A DNA stretch of 20,630 nucleotides from a bacterium (GCA_021812825.1 JAKAMO010000043.1:1-20630), one strand, 5' to 3'. Counted from the stretch's first letter, positions 7,319-16,483 are shown. Made by a program: numbers and translations. Notes: generated by a model from the sequence alone, not told the origin.

Positions 7319-7411
7319 GCCCTTTATATCGCCTCTATTAAATTAATAGAATATTATTTTAGCACAATAAAGGGTCGCCGGCGGGCGGGCGGCACTCTGA
7401 AGAGGACCATA
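7319..7411. promoter_or_regulatory. Divergent AT-rich promoter region with 15-bp palindrome
   Basis: The gap between the patatin operon (-) and the DUF1646-tryptophanase operon (+) is sharply AT-rich at 7323-7373 in an otherwise GC-rich window. It contains a perfect palindrome CTATTAA-A-TTAATAG (7335-7349), the shape of an operator for a dimeric repressor. -10-like boxes are present on both strands: TAGAAT at 7347-7352 on +, and TAAAAT preceded by TG on -. AGAGG (7401-7405) serves as ribosome-binding site for the + gene. Confidence 0.5.
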
Positions 7412-8464
7412 ATGATCTCGGATTACCTGGTACTGATAGGCCTCGCGCTGGTCATGGGCATGACGCTGGTACTCCCGTTCTCGGTCAAGCGCGTGGAGGA
7501 GGACCTGGAAGCCTTCCTGTTCGTGATGGGCCTTTCCGCGGTCAGCATCTCCGGCCTTTGGAGCATGCACCTCATAGGGGAAGCTTTCCGGGAACCCATA
7601 CCCATAACGATAACAGTGGCCGTGGTGGGCCTCATCTTCCGCCAGGTGCGCTCCCGCCTGCGCCACTTGGTGCACGCCCTGACCGGCAAGATAGGCGTGA
7701 CGGCGACCATCTTCGTCATCGTGGCCGCGCTGGGTCTCGGCTCCAGCTTCCTGACCGCCATCGTCTCGGCGATCATACTCGCGGAAGTCATCTCGCTGCT
7801 GAAGTTCAACCGCTCCTACGAGATCCGCCTCACCGTGCTGGCCTGCTACGCCATAGGCCTTGGCGCCGCGCTGACGCCCCTGGGAGAACCTCTTTCCACC
7901 ATAGTCGTGGCCAAGCTGAAGGCCCCGCCGCACAACGCGGACTTCTTTTATCTCCTGAGAGAAGTCGGGGAATGGATAATACCCGGCGTCCTGCTCTGCG
8001 CCGCTCTCGCCGCCAGGGGCGCGAAGGCGGCTTATTCCAGCACGGGCGGCCTGCAGGAGGACGCGCACGATTCCGTGAAGGTAGTGCTGACGCGCGCCGC
8101 CAAGGTCTACATCTTCGTGATGGCGCTGATCTTCCTCGGGGCCGGCCTGACGCCGCTGGCGGAGCGCTACATGGTAAGCCTGCCCACCTGGTTGCTTTAC
8201 TGGGTGAACTCCGTCTCGGCCATACTCGACAACGCCACGCTGGCCGCGGCCGAGATAACCCCGGCCATGACGGACCGCCAGGTGACGTTCATCCTGATGG
8301 GCCTGCTGATCTCCGGCGGGATGCTGATACCGGGCAACATACCGAACATCATCAGCTCCGCCAAGCTCGGCATCAAGTCCAAGGAATGGGCCAAAGCCGC
8401 CCTGCCGTTCGGCGCCGCGCTGATGACGGCCTATTTCGTTCTGCTGATGCTGCTTGTCAGATAA
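7412..8464 (+). CDS. DUF1646 family membrane transporter
   Basis: A 350-residue polytopic membrane protein with about 9-10 hydrophobic helices. The N-terminus (VLPFSVKRVEEDLEAFLFVM, about 22-41, followed by a SGLWS helix), the re-entrant-like TPLGEPLSTI near residues 150-160 and the SILDNATLAAAE segment near 270-281 fit DUF1646, annotated as a probable cation transporter within the ion transporter superfamily. The ATG at 7412 has AGAGG 6 bases upstream. An open frame runs far further upstream, but that part is antisense to patatin and TauE and is not real. Its stop lies 13 bases before tryptophanase, the position a tryptophan or indole permease often holds, so a role in moving substrate, product or sodium is a context inference. 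Confidence 0.75.
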   Translation: MISDYLVLIGLALVMGMTLVLPFSVKRVEEDLEAFLFVMGLSAVSISGLWSMHLIGEAFREPIPITITVAVVGLIFRQVRSRLRHLVHALTGKIGVTATIFVIVAALGLGSSFLTAIVSAIILAEVISLLKFNRSYEIRLTVLACYAIGLGAALTPLGEPLSTIVVAKLKAPPHNADFFYLLREVGEWIIPGVLLCAALAARGAKAAYSSTGGLQEDAHDSVKVVLTRAAKVYIFVMALIFLGAGLTPLAERYMVSLPTWLLYWVNSVSAILDNATLAAAEITPAMTDRQVTFILMGLLISGGMLIPGNIPNIISSAKLGIKSKEWAKAALPFGAALMTAYFVLLMLLVR

Positions 8465-8477
8465 AGGAGCCGCGCTT

Positions 8478-9863
8478 ATGGAATGGAACTGGAAGACCAT
8501 CATAGAGCCGTTCAAGATAAAGAGCGTAGAACCTCTGGGCATCACGACCCGCGAGGAACGCCTCGAAGCCCTGGGACTGGCCCACTACAATCTCTTCAAC
8601 ATCAAGGCCGACAAGGTGCTGATAGACATGCTGACCGATTCCGGCACCGGCGCGATGAGCGCGGCGCAGTGGGGCGGCATCATGAACGGCGACGAGTCGT
8701 ACGCCGGGGCCCGCAGCTACTACAACTTCGAGCGGGAGATCCGCTCCCTTACCGGCTTCACGGAGGTGATACCGGTGCACCAGGGCCGCGCCGCGGAGAA
8801 GATCCTGTTCGGGGTCATCGGCGGCAAGGGCAAATGCATAATCTCCAACTCCCATTTCGACACTACGCGCGCCAACGTGGAGTTCTCAGGGGCGGAAGCG
8901 GTGGACTTCCCGGTCAAGGAGGCGCTCAACTTCGGCAAGCCCGCGCCGTTCAAGGGCAACGCGGACGTGGCGGCGATGGAGAAGTTCATTAAGGACAAGG
9001 GCGCCAAGAGCATCCCGCTCTGCATCATGACGGTCACGAACAACTCGCTCGGCGGCCAGCCGGTCTCGATGGAGAACCTGAAAGCCGTGCGCGAGCTCTG
9101 CACCAAGTACGGCATACCGATGTTCCTGGACTGCGCCCGCTTCGCCGAGAACGCCTATTTCATCAAGCTGCGGGAGAAAGGCTACGCCCAGTGCCCCGTA
9201 AAGGAGATAGCCGAGGAGATGTTCGAGCTGGCCGACGGCACCTGGATGAGCTCGAAGAAGGACGCGCTGGTCAACATCGGCGGGTTCCTGGCGATGAACA
9301 ACCGCGACTGGGCGGCCAAGGCCCGCCAGATGCTGATCCTGACCGAGGGCTTCAACACCTACGGCGGCCTGGCCGGCCGCGACCTCGAGGCGATAGCGAT
9401 AGGCCTGCGCGAGGTGCTCGACGAGAACTATCTGCAATACCGCATCCGCTCCTCGGCCTACCTGGGCGAGGGCCTGCTGAAGCACGGCGTCCCGATAATC
9501 GATCCGCCCGGCGGCCACGGCGTCTACGTGAACGCCAAGGAGTTCCTGCCGCACATCAAGCCGCAGAACTTCCCGGCGCAGGCGCTGGCCTGCGCGCTGT
9601 ACCTCGAGGGCGGCATACGCGGCGTGGAGATAGGCACGCTGATGTTCGGCAAACGCGACAAGAACGGCGTCTACCAGGCGGCCCCGATGGAGCTGGTGCG
9701 CCTGGCGATGCCGCGCCGCGTCTACACGCAGAGCCATATCGATTACGTAATAGAGGTGTTCGGCTGGCTGGCCAAGCACAAGAGGCGGATAGCCGGACTG
9801 GAGGTCGTGGAAGCCCCCCCTATACTGCCCCACTTCACCGCCAAGCTCAGGCCGGCGAAGTAG
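8478..9863 (+). CDS. tnaA: Tryptophanase (tryptophan indole-lyase)
   Basis: A 461-residue beta-eliminating lyase: PLP-dependent, producing indole, pyruvate and ammonia from L-tryptophan. Seen: LTDSGTGAMS (52-61), PVHQGRAAEK (99-108), DCARFAENAYFIK (218-230) and the paired lysines of MSSKKDA, with K261 expected to bind PLP. Three positions that separate tryptophanase from tyrosine phenol-lyase side with tryptophanase: Asp128 in HFDTT where TPL has Thr124, Ile385 in VEIG where TPL has Arg381, and His452 in PHFTAKL where TPL has Phe448. The ATG at 8478 has AAGGAG 9 bases upstream. An in-frame TTG at 8454 overlaps the DUF1646 gene and is less likely. No tnaC-like leader is seen. It is followed after 40 bases by the GlcDE fusion. 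Confidence 0.87.
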   Translation: MEWNWKTIIEPFKIKSVEPLGITTREERLEALGLAHYNLFNIKADKVLIDMLTDSGTGAMSAAQWGGIMNGDESYAGARSYYNFEREIRSLTGFTEVIPVHQGRAAEKILFGVIGGKGKCIISNSHFDTTRANVEFSGAEAVDFPVKEALNFGKPAPFKGNADVAAMEKFIKDKGAKSIPLCIMTVTNNSLGGQPVSMENLKAVRELCTKYGIPMFLDCARFAENAYFIKLREKGYAQCPVKEIAEEMFELADGTWMSSKKDALVNIGGFLAMNNRDWAAKARQMLILTEGFNTYGGLAGRDLEAIAIGLREVLDENYLQYRIRSSAYLGEGLLKHGVPIIDPPGGHGVYVNAKEFLPHIKPQNFPAQALACALYLEGGIRGVEIGTLMFGKRDKNGVYQAAPMELVRLAMPRRVYTQSHIDYVIEVFGWLAKHKRRIAGLEVVEAPPILPHFTAKLRPAK

Positions 9864-9866
9864 TTC

Positions 9867-9890
9867 CGGCCGCGGCCGGCCGCGCGGCTT
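9867..9890 (+). other. GC-only hairpin in the tnaA-glcDE gap
   Basis: The 40-base gap holds GCCGCG (9869-9874), which can pair with CGCGGC (9883-9888) around an eight-base GC-rich loop, next to the self-complementary GGCCGCGGCC. A short CTTTC follows but there is no T-run. It may be an mRNA processing or partial termination point that sets different levels for tnaA and the dehydrogenase genes. No ribosome-binding site is visible between it and the next ATG. Confidence 0.4.
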
Positions 9891-9903
9891 TCGGGCCCAT
9901 TAT

Positions 9904-11978
<2,075 letters not shown>

Positions 11979-11982
<4 letters not shown>

Positions 11983-13406
11983 GAAAAGACCGAGAACACC
12001 AGATAAAAGAAGCCGGCGCCCCTGCCGGAGAGAACGGTTTAGCTCCGCACACCGGCTTCCACAGCGACGTGAACGAGCTGTACCCGCACGAGAAGGCGCC
12101 GTCACACCTGGGCTCCCTGCTGACCCTCCTCGGCGAGAAGACCCTTTACGACGCCGCGGCGCAGTGCAACCGCTGCGGCTACTGCGAAACCTCCTGCCCC
12201 ACCTACATGATGACGGGCAGGGAAACCATATCGGCCAGGGGACGCAACCAGTTCGTACGCATGCTGGTGGAAGGCCGCGCGAAGGACCCGGCAGACGCCA
12301 AGGAATCCCTTTCCACCTGCCTGCTCTGCGGCGCCTGCTCCTCCGCCTGCTACGCCGGAGTGCCGACCCCGGACATAGTGCTGGAGGGACGGCGTTCGCT
12401 GGACGGCTACGGGGATAATTTCTTCGCGCGGGCCGCGGTCAATACCCTGCTGAACGCGCCAAGGCTCTTCGCTTTCTGGCTGCGGCTGGCCTATCTGGTC
12501 AAGAGAACAGGCCTCCCCACGCTGGCGGCCAAAATGGGACTCTACGATTTCATAGGCATGCCGGCGCTCGCCGAGGCCGAGACGACGGTGAAGGAGGCTC
12601 CGCTGCGCTTCGCTTCCGAGATCCTCTCCGGAGACCCGGACCTTTCTCCCGCGGACAAGAAGAAGATCGACTGGGCGTACTTCGCCCCTTGCGGCCCCAA
12701 CTTCGTCTTCACCGATGTGGCGCTGGCCACGGTAAGGGTGCTGAAGCGCCATTCCGGAGAGGGAGTCCTGATAGGCAACCAGTGCTGCGGCCTGCTCGCG
12801 CACAACTACGGTCGCCTCGCCGACGCGCGGGAGTTCGCGCGCAGGAACATCGTCCGCTACGAGGAGCTGAAGGAGAAGTTCGGCTCCTTCCGGGTGGTGG
12901 CGGACTGCTCCTCGTGCGCCGCCTTCATGAAGTCCTACGAACAGCTCTTCACGGCCGACCCGGACTGGCGGCCGCGCGCGAAGGCCTTCGCCGAGGCGGT
13001 CAGCGACGTCCTTGAGTTCATCCCGCCGGACAAGGCCGGGGAGCCGGCCAGCGGCGCTTCCGCCGGCCCGGTCACCTACCACGATTCCTGCCGGGCCTGC
13101 CACGGCCAGGGCATACGCCGCCAGCCGCGCGAGGTGCTCCGCAAACTGGCCGGCAAGAGCTACCGCGAGCTGCCGGAGAGCGACTGGTGCTGCGGCGGAG
13201 CCGGGGCTTTCGCCTTCACCCAGCCAGAGCTTTCCGCGCGGGTGCTGGACCGCAAGCTGCGCAACATCGCTTCCGTGCAGGCTGCCACCGTGGTGGTAGG
13301 GGCTGCCTCGTGCCTGGCGCAGATCGGGGCCGGCCTGCGGAAATGTTACCCGTCGGCGAGGGCCGTCCACTACAGCGTCTTCCTGGACGAAGCCTCAAAT
13401 AAATGA
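11979..13406 (+). CDS. glcF: Glycolate oxidase Fe-S subunit (GlcF/LldE-like)
   Basis: A 475-residue iron-sulfur protein. Two 4Fe-4S ferredoxin motifs are at C63-C66-C69-C73 (CNRCGYCETSCP) and C114-C117-C120-C124 (CLLCGACSSAC). Two cysteine-rich CCG domains follow, with NQCCGLL (268-273) and DWCCGGAGAF (402-411), each with its partner CxxC stretch (DCSSC at 309, CRAC at 371), as in GlcF, LldE and HdrB. It carries electrons from the flavin subunit to quinone. The ATG at 11979 overlaps the GlcDE stop (ATGA), so the two are translationally coupled, probably in fixed ratio. The open frame extends upstream, but that part only shadows GlcDE. No terminator is seen after it. Confidence 0.85.
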
Positions 13407-13421
13407 CTTTTTCTTGAGCGG

Positions 13422-13427
13422 TATAAT
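13422..13427 (+). promoter_or_regulatory. -10 box TATAAT close to the HD-GYP gene start
   Basis: A perfect TATAAT with only 14 bases between it and the ATG at 13442. Transcription would begin about 7-8 bases before the ATG, leaving almost no leader, and no Shine-Dalgarno sequence is present. No clear -35 is seen. Confidence 0.55.
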
Positions 13428-13441
13428 GTAAAATAAACACT

Positions 13442-14602
13442 ATGACCCGGGCCGAGGAATTAGAGAACCGGCTGAGACTTCTTGTTAACTTCGGCGGCGT
13501 TGTTTCCAAGGAGACCAACCTGACGCGCCTGCTCCATATCATAGCGGAGCAGGTGAAGACCATCCTCGGCTGCGACCGCGGCAGCGTGTTCATACTGGAC
13601 CGGCAAACTAACGAGCTCTGGTCCAAGGTGGCGCTGGGCCTGCAGCACACCGAGATCCGGGTGCCGTTCGGCAGGGGTATAGCCGGGCAAGTGGCGGCCA
13701 CCGGGACCATCCTGAACATCAGGGACGCCTACGAGGACAGCAGGTTCAACCACGACATAGACCGCCTGACGGGCTACCGCACGCGCAGCATCCTGGCCGT
13801 ACCGCTGAAGAACGTCAGCGGTCACATCATCGGCGTCTTCGAGGCCGTGAACAAGATGAACGGCGCGTTCAACACGGACGACGAGGGCATCCTGCAGCTC
13901 ATCGGCTCGTTGGCGGCCTCCGCCATCGAGAACGCCCAGCTCTACGAAAGCCTCTCCAGGTCCCAGCTCGAGACCATCTACCGCCTCGCCGTGACCGCGG
14001 AATACCGCGACCAGCAGGACACGGCGGTACATCTGCGCCATATCAGCGAGTACTCCGCGCTGATAGCCCAGGGACTGGGCCTGCCGGAGCGCGAAGCCGA
14101 GAACCTGCGCTACGCCAGCCCTCTGCACGATATAGGCAAGGTGGGCATCCCCGATTCCATACTCCTCAAGCCCGGCAAACTGACCGCCGAGGAATTCGAG
14201 GAGATGAAGAAGCACACGATCTACGGGGCCAAGATACTCTCCAACACCGAGAGCCACCTGCTGCAGATAGCCTGCAAGGTGGCGGCCTCCCACCACGAAA
14301 AATTCGACGGCACCGGTTACCCCGCCAGGCTCAAGGGCGAGCAGATCCCGGTGTATGCCAGGATCGTCTCCGTGGCCGACGTCTTCGACGCGCTCTGCGC
14401 CCAGCGGGTCTACAAGCCCAAATGGGACCCGCAGAAGGCCCGGGAATACATCCTGGAGGAAAGCGGCAAGGCTTTCGACCCCGACGTGACCAAGGCTTTC
14501 GACGGCATCTTCGGGGAGATACTGAAGCTGCACGCCATAGGCGACGGCAAGAGCACCATAATCCCGGGCATCACCAAAGAACTGCACCGCTACGAGATCT
14601 GA
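13442..14602 (+). CDS. GAF / HD-GYP domain cyclic-di-GMP phosphodiesterase
   Basis: A 386-residue signalling protein. The GAF sensor domain is at about 20-168 (CDRGSVFILD at 44-53, PFGRGIAGQVAATG, RSILAVPL at 115-122). The HD-GYP domain is at about 180-365 with metal-binding HLRHISEY (197-204), the HD pair in HDIGK (229-233), and HHEKFDGTGYP (284-294), where the full GYP signature is intact. HD-GYP proteins break down cyclic-di-GMP. The GAF domain probably gates this with a small ligand or a redox signal. There is no membrane helix, so it is cytoplasmic. It is monocistronic: own TATAAT upstream and a strong terminator at 14622-14649. The start at 13442 lacks a ribosome-binding site, but the N-terminus fits the family. 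Confidence 0.9.
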   Translation: MTRAEELENRLRLLVNFGGVVSKETNLTRLLHIIAEQVKTILGCDRGSVFILDRQTNELWSKVALGLQHTEIRVPFGRGIAGQVAATGTILNIRDAYEDSRFNHDIDRLTGYRTRSILAVPLKNVSGHIIGVFEAVNKMNGAFNTDDEGILQLIGSLAASAIENAQLYESLSRSQLETIYRLAVTAEYRDQQDTAVHLRHISEYSALIAQGLGLPEREAENLRYASPLHDIGKVGIPDSILLKPGKLTAEEFEEMKKHTIYGAKILSNTESHLLQIACKVAASHHEKFDGTGYPARLKGEQIPVYARIVSVADVFDALCAQRVYKPKWDPQKAREYILEESGKAFDPDVTKAFDGIFGEILKLHAIGDGKSTIIPGITKELHRYEI

Positions 14603-14621
14603 GCGGGGACCTGCAGGATAG

Positions 14622-14649
14622 AATGGCCTGAAACTTTCAGGCCATTTTT
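14622..14649 (+). terminator. Rho-independent terminator after the HD-GYP gene
   Basis: AATGGCCTGAA (14622-14632) pairs perfectly with TTCAGGCCATT (14636-14646) around an ACT loop, followed by TTT. The A-rich complement makes it mainly a plus-strand terminator. Confidence 0.9.
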
Positions 14650-14684
14650 GCATCAAATATGCAGGTGACAGGCACATGCTGTTC

Positions 14685-14741
14685 CGTCACCCCGGCGAAA
14701 GCCGGGATCCAGAAAACTGGATATTCCCTGCGACAGGAGAA
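14685..14741 (+). repeat. Palindromic intergenic repeat in the osmC leader
   Basis: Three consecutive hairpins: CCCGGC-GAAA-GCCGGG (14691-14706), ATCCAG-AAAA-CTGGAT (14707-14722) and TTCCCTG-CGA-CAGGAGAA (14724-14741, one bulged A). The phrase CACCCCGGCGAAAGCCGGGA followed by TCCAG resembles the widespread dRS3/REP-like palindromic repeats found between genes of many bacteria, notably proteobacteria. The third hairpin pairs away the AGGAG (14735-14739) that serves osmC, so the repeat may damp translation. Confidence 0.7.
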
Positions 14742-14746
14742 CCGGT

Positions 14747-15139
14747 ATGAGCGAAATGGAGATAACTTTCCCCGGCGGCAAGAAGGTGAACGCGCTGTGG
14801 CACGGCTTCGAGATAGCGACCGACCAGCCGAAGGGCGGCGGCGGAGACAACTCCGCGCCCGCCCCTTTCGACCTGTTCCTGGCCTCGCTGGGCACCTGCG
14901 CGGGCATCTTTGTGCTGGGCTTCATCCAGAGCAGGGGGCTCAGCACCGAGGGGCTTAAGATAGTCCAGGAGATGGACTGGGACCCGGAGGCGCACCTGAT
15001 GAAGAAGATCACCTTCCGGATAACCCTGCCGAAGGGCTTCCCCGAGAAGTACAAGGGCGCGGTGATCAAGGCCGCCGAGCAGTGCCTGGTCAAGCGCACC
15101 ATCGCCAACCCGCCGGAGTTCGAGATATCCGCGACCTGA
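14747..15139 (+). CDS. OsmC family protein
   Basis: A 130-residue protein of the OsmC/Ohr superfamily, close in length to YhfA-type members. It has the two conserved redox cysteines: one in SLGTCAG (near residue 51) and one in AAEQCLVKRTI (near 112), in the usual helix and position. Such proteins act as thiol peroxidases on organic hydroperoxides, or have an unknown small-molecule thiol role in the YhfA branch. The start at 14747 is supported by AGGAG 7 bases upstream, inside a hairpin of the palindromic repeat. It appears to be a single-gene unit; the stop is followed 17 bases later by repeat C rather than by a U-tract terminator. Confidence 0.88.
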   Translation: MSEMEITFPGGKKVNALWHGFEIATDQPKGGGGDNSAPAPFDLFLASLGTCAGIFVLGFIQSRGLSTEGLKIVQEMDWDPEAHLMKKITFRITLPKGFPEKYKGAVIKAAEQCLVKRTIANPPEFEISAT

Positions 15140-15156
15140 TCCACGCATAGGTGAGT

Positions 15157-15282
15157 GGGACGACGGGGACTGGTCCGTCGGCACGGGGTCGGCCACACCG
15201 TGGCCGCCCCTCCTCACTCGGCCTCGGCGCTACGCAAGCCTCGGCCTCCGCGAAGGCACTCCGAACCAGTCCCCGTCGTCCC
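15157..15282 (+). repeat. Intergenic structured repeat, copy C, with perfect terminal inverted repeats
   Basis: A 126-bp non-coding unit bounded by a perfect 18-bp inverted repeat, GGGACGACGGGGACTGGT at 15157-15174 and its complement at 15265-15282, with three further pairs inside (one G-T). Inside, read on the minus strand, it matches copies A and B: CGGAGG..., GCTTGCGTAGCGC-GAG, then the GGT-loop hairpin (15185-15210 on +) and GACC-CGTGCC. So it is inverted on the chromosome relative to A and B, yet lies in the same sense relative to its upstream gene, osmC. No coding potential is seen. Confidence 0.75.
15185..15210 (+). repeat. ACC/GGT-loop hairpin of copy C
   Basis: GGGG (15185-15188), bulged T, CGGCCAC (15190-15196), loop ACC, GTGGCCG (15200-15206), CCCC (15207-15210). 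It has 11 pairs and one bulge, the same shape as 2851-2876 when read on the other strand. Four of the 11 pairs differ by changes on both sides that keep pairing. Confidence 0.8.
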
Positions 15283-15306
15283 CCTTTTACGCGTCTACCA
15301 CGCCCC

Positions 15307-15341
15307 AAAAAAACAAAACCGCCGGGCTTCCCCGGCGGTTT
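15307..15341 (-). terminator. Rho-independent terminator of the lipoprotein gene
   Basis: AAACCGCCGGG (15316-15326) pairs with CCCGGCGGTTT (15331-15341) around a CTTC loop. On the minus strand it is followed by TTTTGTTTTTTT (15318 down to 15307), so it ends transcripts of the gene at 15388-16122. Confidence 0.9.
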
Positions 15342-15387
15342 GCATGTCAAGTTTCAAGACCTAACCTAGTTCTGCGATAAGTGACTC

Positions 15388-16122
15388 CTAAGAAATCCCG
15401 AAATACTCCTTTGAGTCGACATTGGTCTCATCAGGGTCATATAACTTTGGGACAACAGGCTTGTCTTTGAACTTCTCAAAAAGAATTTTCAAACCTTTTT
15501 TATACCTCTCCCTGGCAGCCTCGCAGTCCCTAATCCTATTGTTGATCTCTTCTGTAGTATAGGCTTCCTGCAATTCTTTGTGGCTTTTAACATAGTCGTT
15601 ATAATACTTCGCGCAACTTTTCCCCTTTGAACGGCCCGAATGGTCATAACTGAACTGCCGGATAAAATCCGCATAGTCCAGGTCCCACTCGATAGCCCAT
15701 CTCTCCGGAGAACCCGGCGCTTTTTTGATCAGGAGATCAAGAAGGACGCGGCTAGGGAATCTCTCCGCTGATGCATCAAACTCCCTGTGAACAATCTCCC
15801 GATATCTATCCGGATGAGCCTTGAGGTATTTCACCCCCAGGACACCCCAAGTCGAAAGATACACCGCGTTGGCCTCATAGTCCTCAATGGTGCCGCGCAT
15901 CGAACGGAAACCGCATTCCTCATACTGGTAAAGCTGCAAGATCTCCGCCGGGGATAACTTTGGGAACTTCGCCGACAACTCTTCCGCCCCCGTCCAGCAT
16001 CTGACAAGCTCTTCAGGACTGTGGAGCGAATACCTTATGATTTCATACTTCTGCTCCCCGCAGAACACAGGGCAGGAACACCCGGCGAGAAAAGTCGCAG
16101 TTATCAGCAGTTTGCGGAACAT
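15388..16122 (-). CDS. Unknown lipoprotein, AT-richer than its surroundings
   Basis: A 244-residue protein I do not recognise. The N-terminus RKLLITATFLAGC has a positively charged start, a hydrophobic core and a lipobox LAGC, so it is probably cleaved before Cys15 and lipid-anchored. The mature part is hydrophilic, mostly helical, rich in E, K, R and Y, with scattered cysteines (C17, C21, C42, C70, C169, C199), and shows no known motif. Base composition is clearly lower in GC than all neighbours, and codon choice is more mixed, suggesting recent transfer. The -10-like TATACT (16129-16134) ends 6 bases before the ATG, which predicts a leaderless mRNA. It is flanked by repeat C on one side and repeat B on the other, in opposite orientations. 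Confidence 0.75.
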   Translation of the reverse strand: MFRKLLITATFLAGCSCPVFCGEQKYEIIRYSLHSPEELVRCWTGAEELSAKFPKLSPAEILQLYQYEECGFRSMRGTIEDYEANAVYLSTWGVLGVKYLKAHPDRYREIVHREFDASAERFPSRVLLDLLIKKAPGSPERWAIEWDLDYADFIRQFSYDHSGRSKGKSCAKYYNDYVKSHKELQEAYTTEEINNRIRDCEAARERYKKGLKILFEKFKDKPVVPKLYDPDETNVDSKEYFGIS

Positions 16123-16238
16123 GGGGACAGTATACTTAATTTAGTCAGTTGTAATGGACGCGGTATCCAAAAGTAAGCCCCGGCAGGTTGCCAGGGTTTT
16201 AAAGAGGGTTCTCAGGGACTGGGATTCGAACTTTAGTC
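16123..16238. other. Intergenic stretch with no clear feature apart from the lipoprotein promoter
   Basis: Between the lipoprotein start and repeat B. It contains a TTCGAA-centred stretch (GGGATTCGAAC at 16221-16231) resembling the T-loop of a minus-strand tRNA, but the T-stem does not pair and no anticodon arm is found. Otherwise nothing is recognised. Confidence 0.4.
16129..16134 (-). promoter_or_regulatory. -10 box TATACT placed for a leaderless transcript
   Basis: TATACT on the minus strand followed by GTCCCC and then the ATG. With standard spacing, transcription would start at the A of the start codon. No Shine-Dalgarno sequence is present, in agreement with that. Confidence 0.5.
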
Positions 16239-16479
16239 ATAGCCTGTTGAAATTGCGGGACTGGAGGGGCGGCGGGGTGCGGGGCACGAAGGCCGTCTCG
16301 GACCAAAGCCGCTTGCGCAACGCTGAGGCCCCGTTGAGGCATGGGGATAACCGGCGGACACGGAATCCGGATAAGCAAAACCGTCGTGAGGGCGAAGCTT
16401 GCATCGCGCTGAGCCCGAATGCCGAGCGAGGGCACGGTGTGCCCGAGCGTGTTTTGCGTTCCGGTTCCGCGGACGCCGG
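16239..16479 (-). repeat. Intergenic structured repeat, copy B
   Basis: Non-coding stretch ending 4 bases beyond the stop of the WecA-like gene. It shares with copy A, in the same order, CATAGCC, GTTGAAATTGCGGG, GGCGGGGTG-GGGG with CGAAGGCCGTC-CGGA (16271-16302), GCTTGCGCAACGC (16311-16323) and GAGCGTGTTTTGCGTTCCGG (16445-16464, two differences in 20). A 129-bp inner unit (16351-16479) has imperfect inverted arms of about 30 bases, 16351-16381 with 16451-16479, which include GCAAAAC pairing with GTTTTGC. Inside lie GCTTGCATCGCGCTGAG and the GGT hairpin GGGCAC-GGT-GTGCCC (16430-16444). In spite of base changes, the right-end hairpin GAGCGT/GCGTTC is kept through G-T pairs. Confidence 0.75.
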
Positions 16480-16483
16480 ATAA

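Noticed and set aside
5747..7411. Upstream extension of the DUF1646 frame to over 900 residues
   Set aside because: The extra part is antisense to TauE and patatin and low in meaning. The family N-terminus and a ribosome-binding site fit the ATG at 7412.
8454..8477. TTG start eight codons upstream for tryptophanase
   Set aside because: It overlaps the DUF1646 stop region and has no ribosome-binding site, while the ATG at 8478 has AAGGAG at good spacing.
15157..15341. CRISPR array or attenuator in the osmC-lipoprotein gap
   Set aside because: Repeats are inverted, not direct and evenly spaced; the only U-tract hairpin is the minus-strand terminator at 15307-15341.
15151..15369. Short open frames on both strands of repeat C
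   Set aside because: They are produced by the inverted repeat, begin without ribosome-binding sites and match no family.
16208..16250. Possible tRNA gene on the minus strand (GTTCGAATCCC-like T-loop)
   Set aside because: The five-base T-stem does not pair, and no anticodon or D arm can be drawn. At most it is a remnant or chance match.
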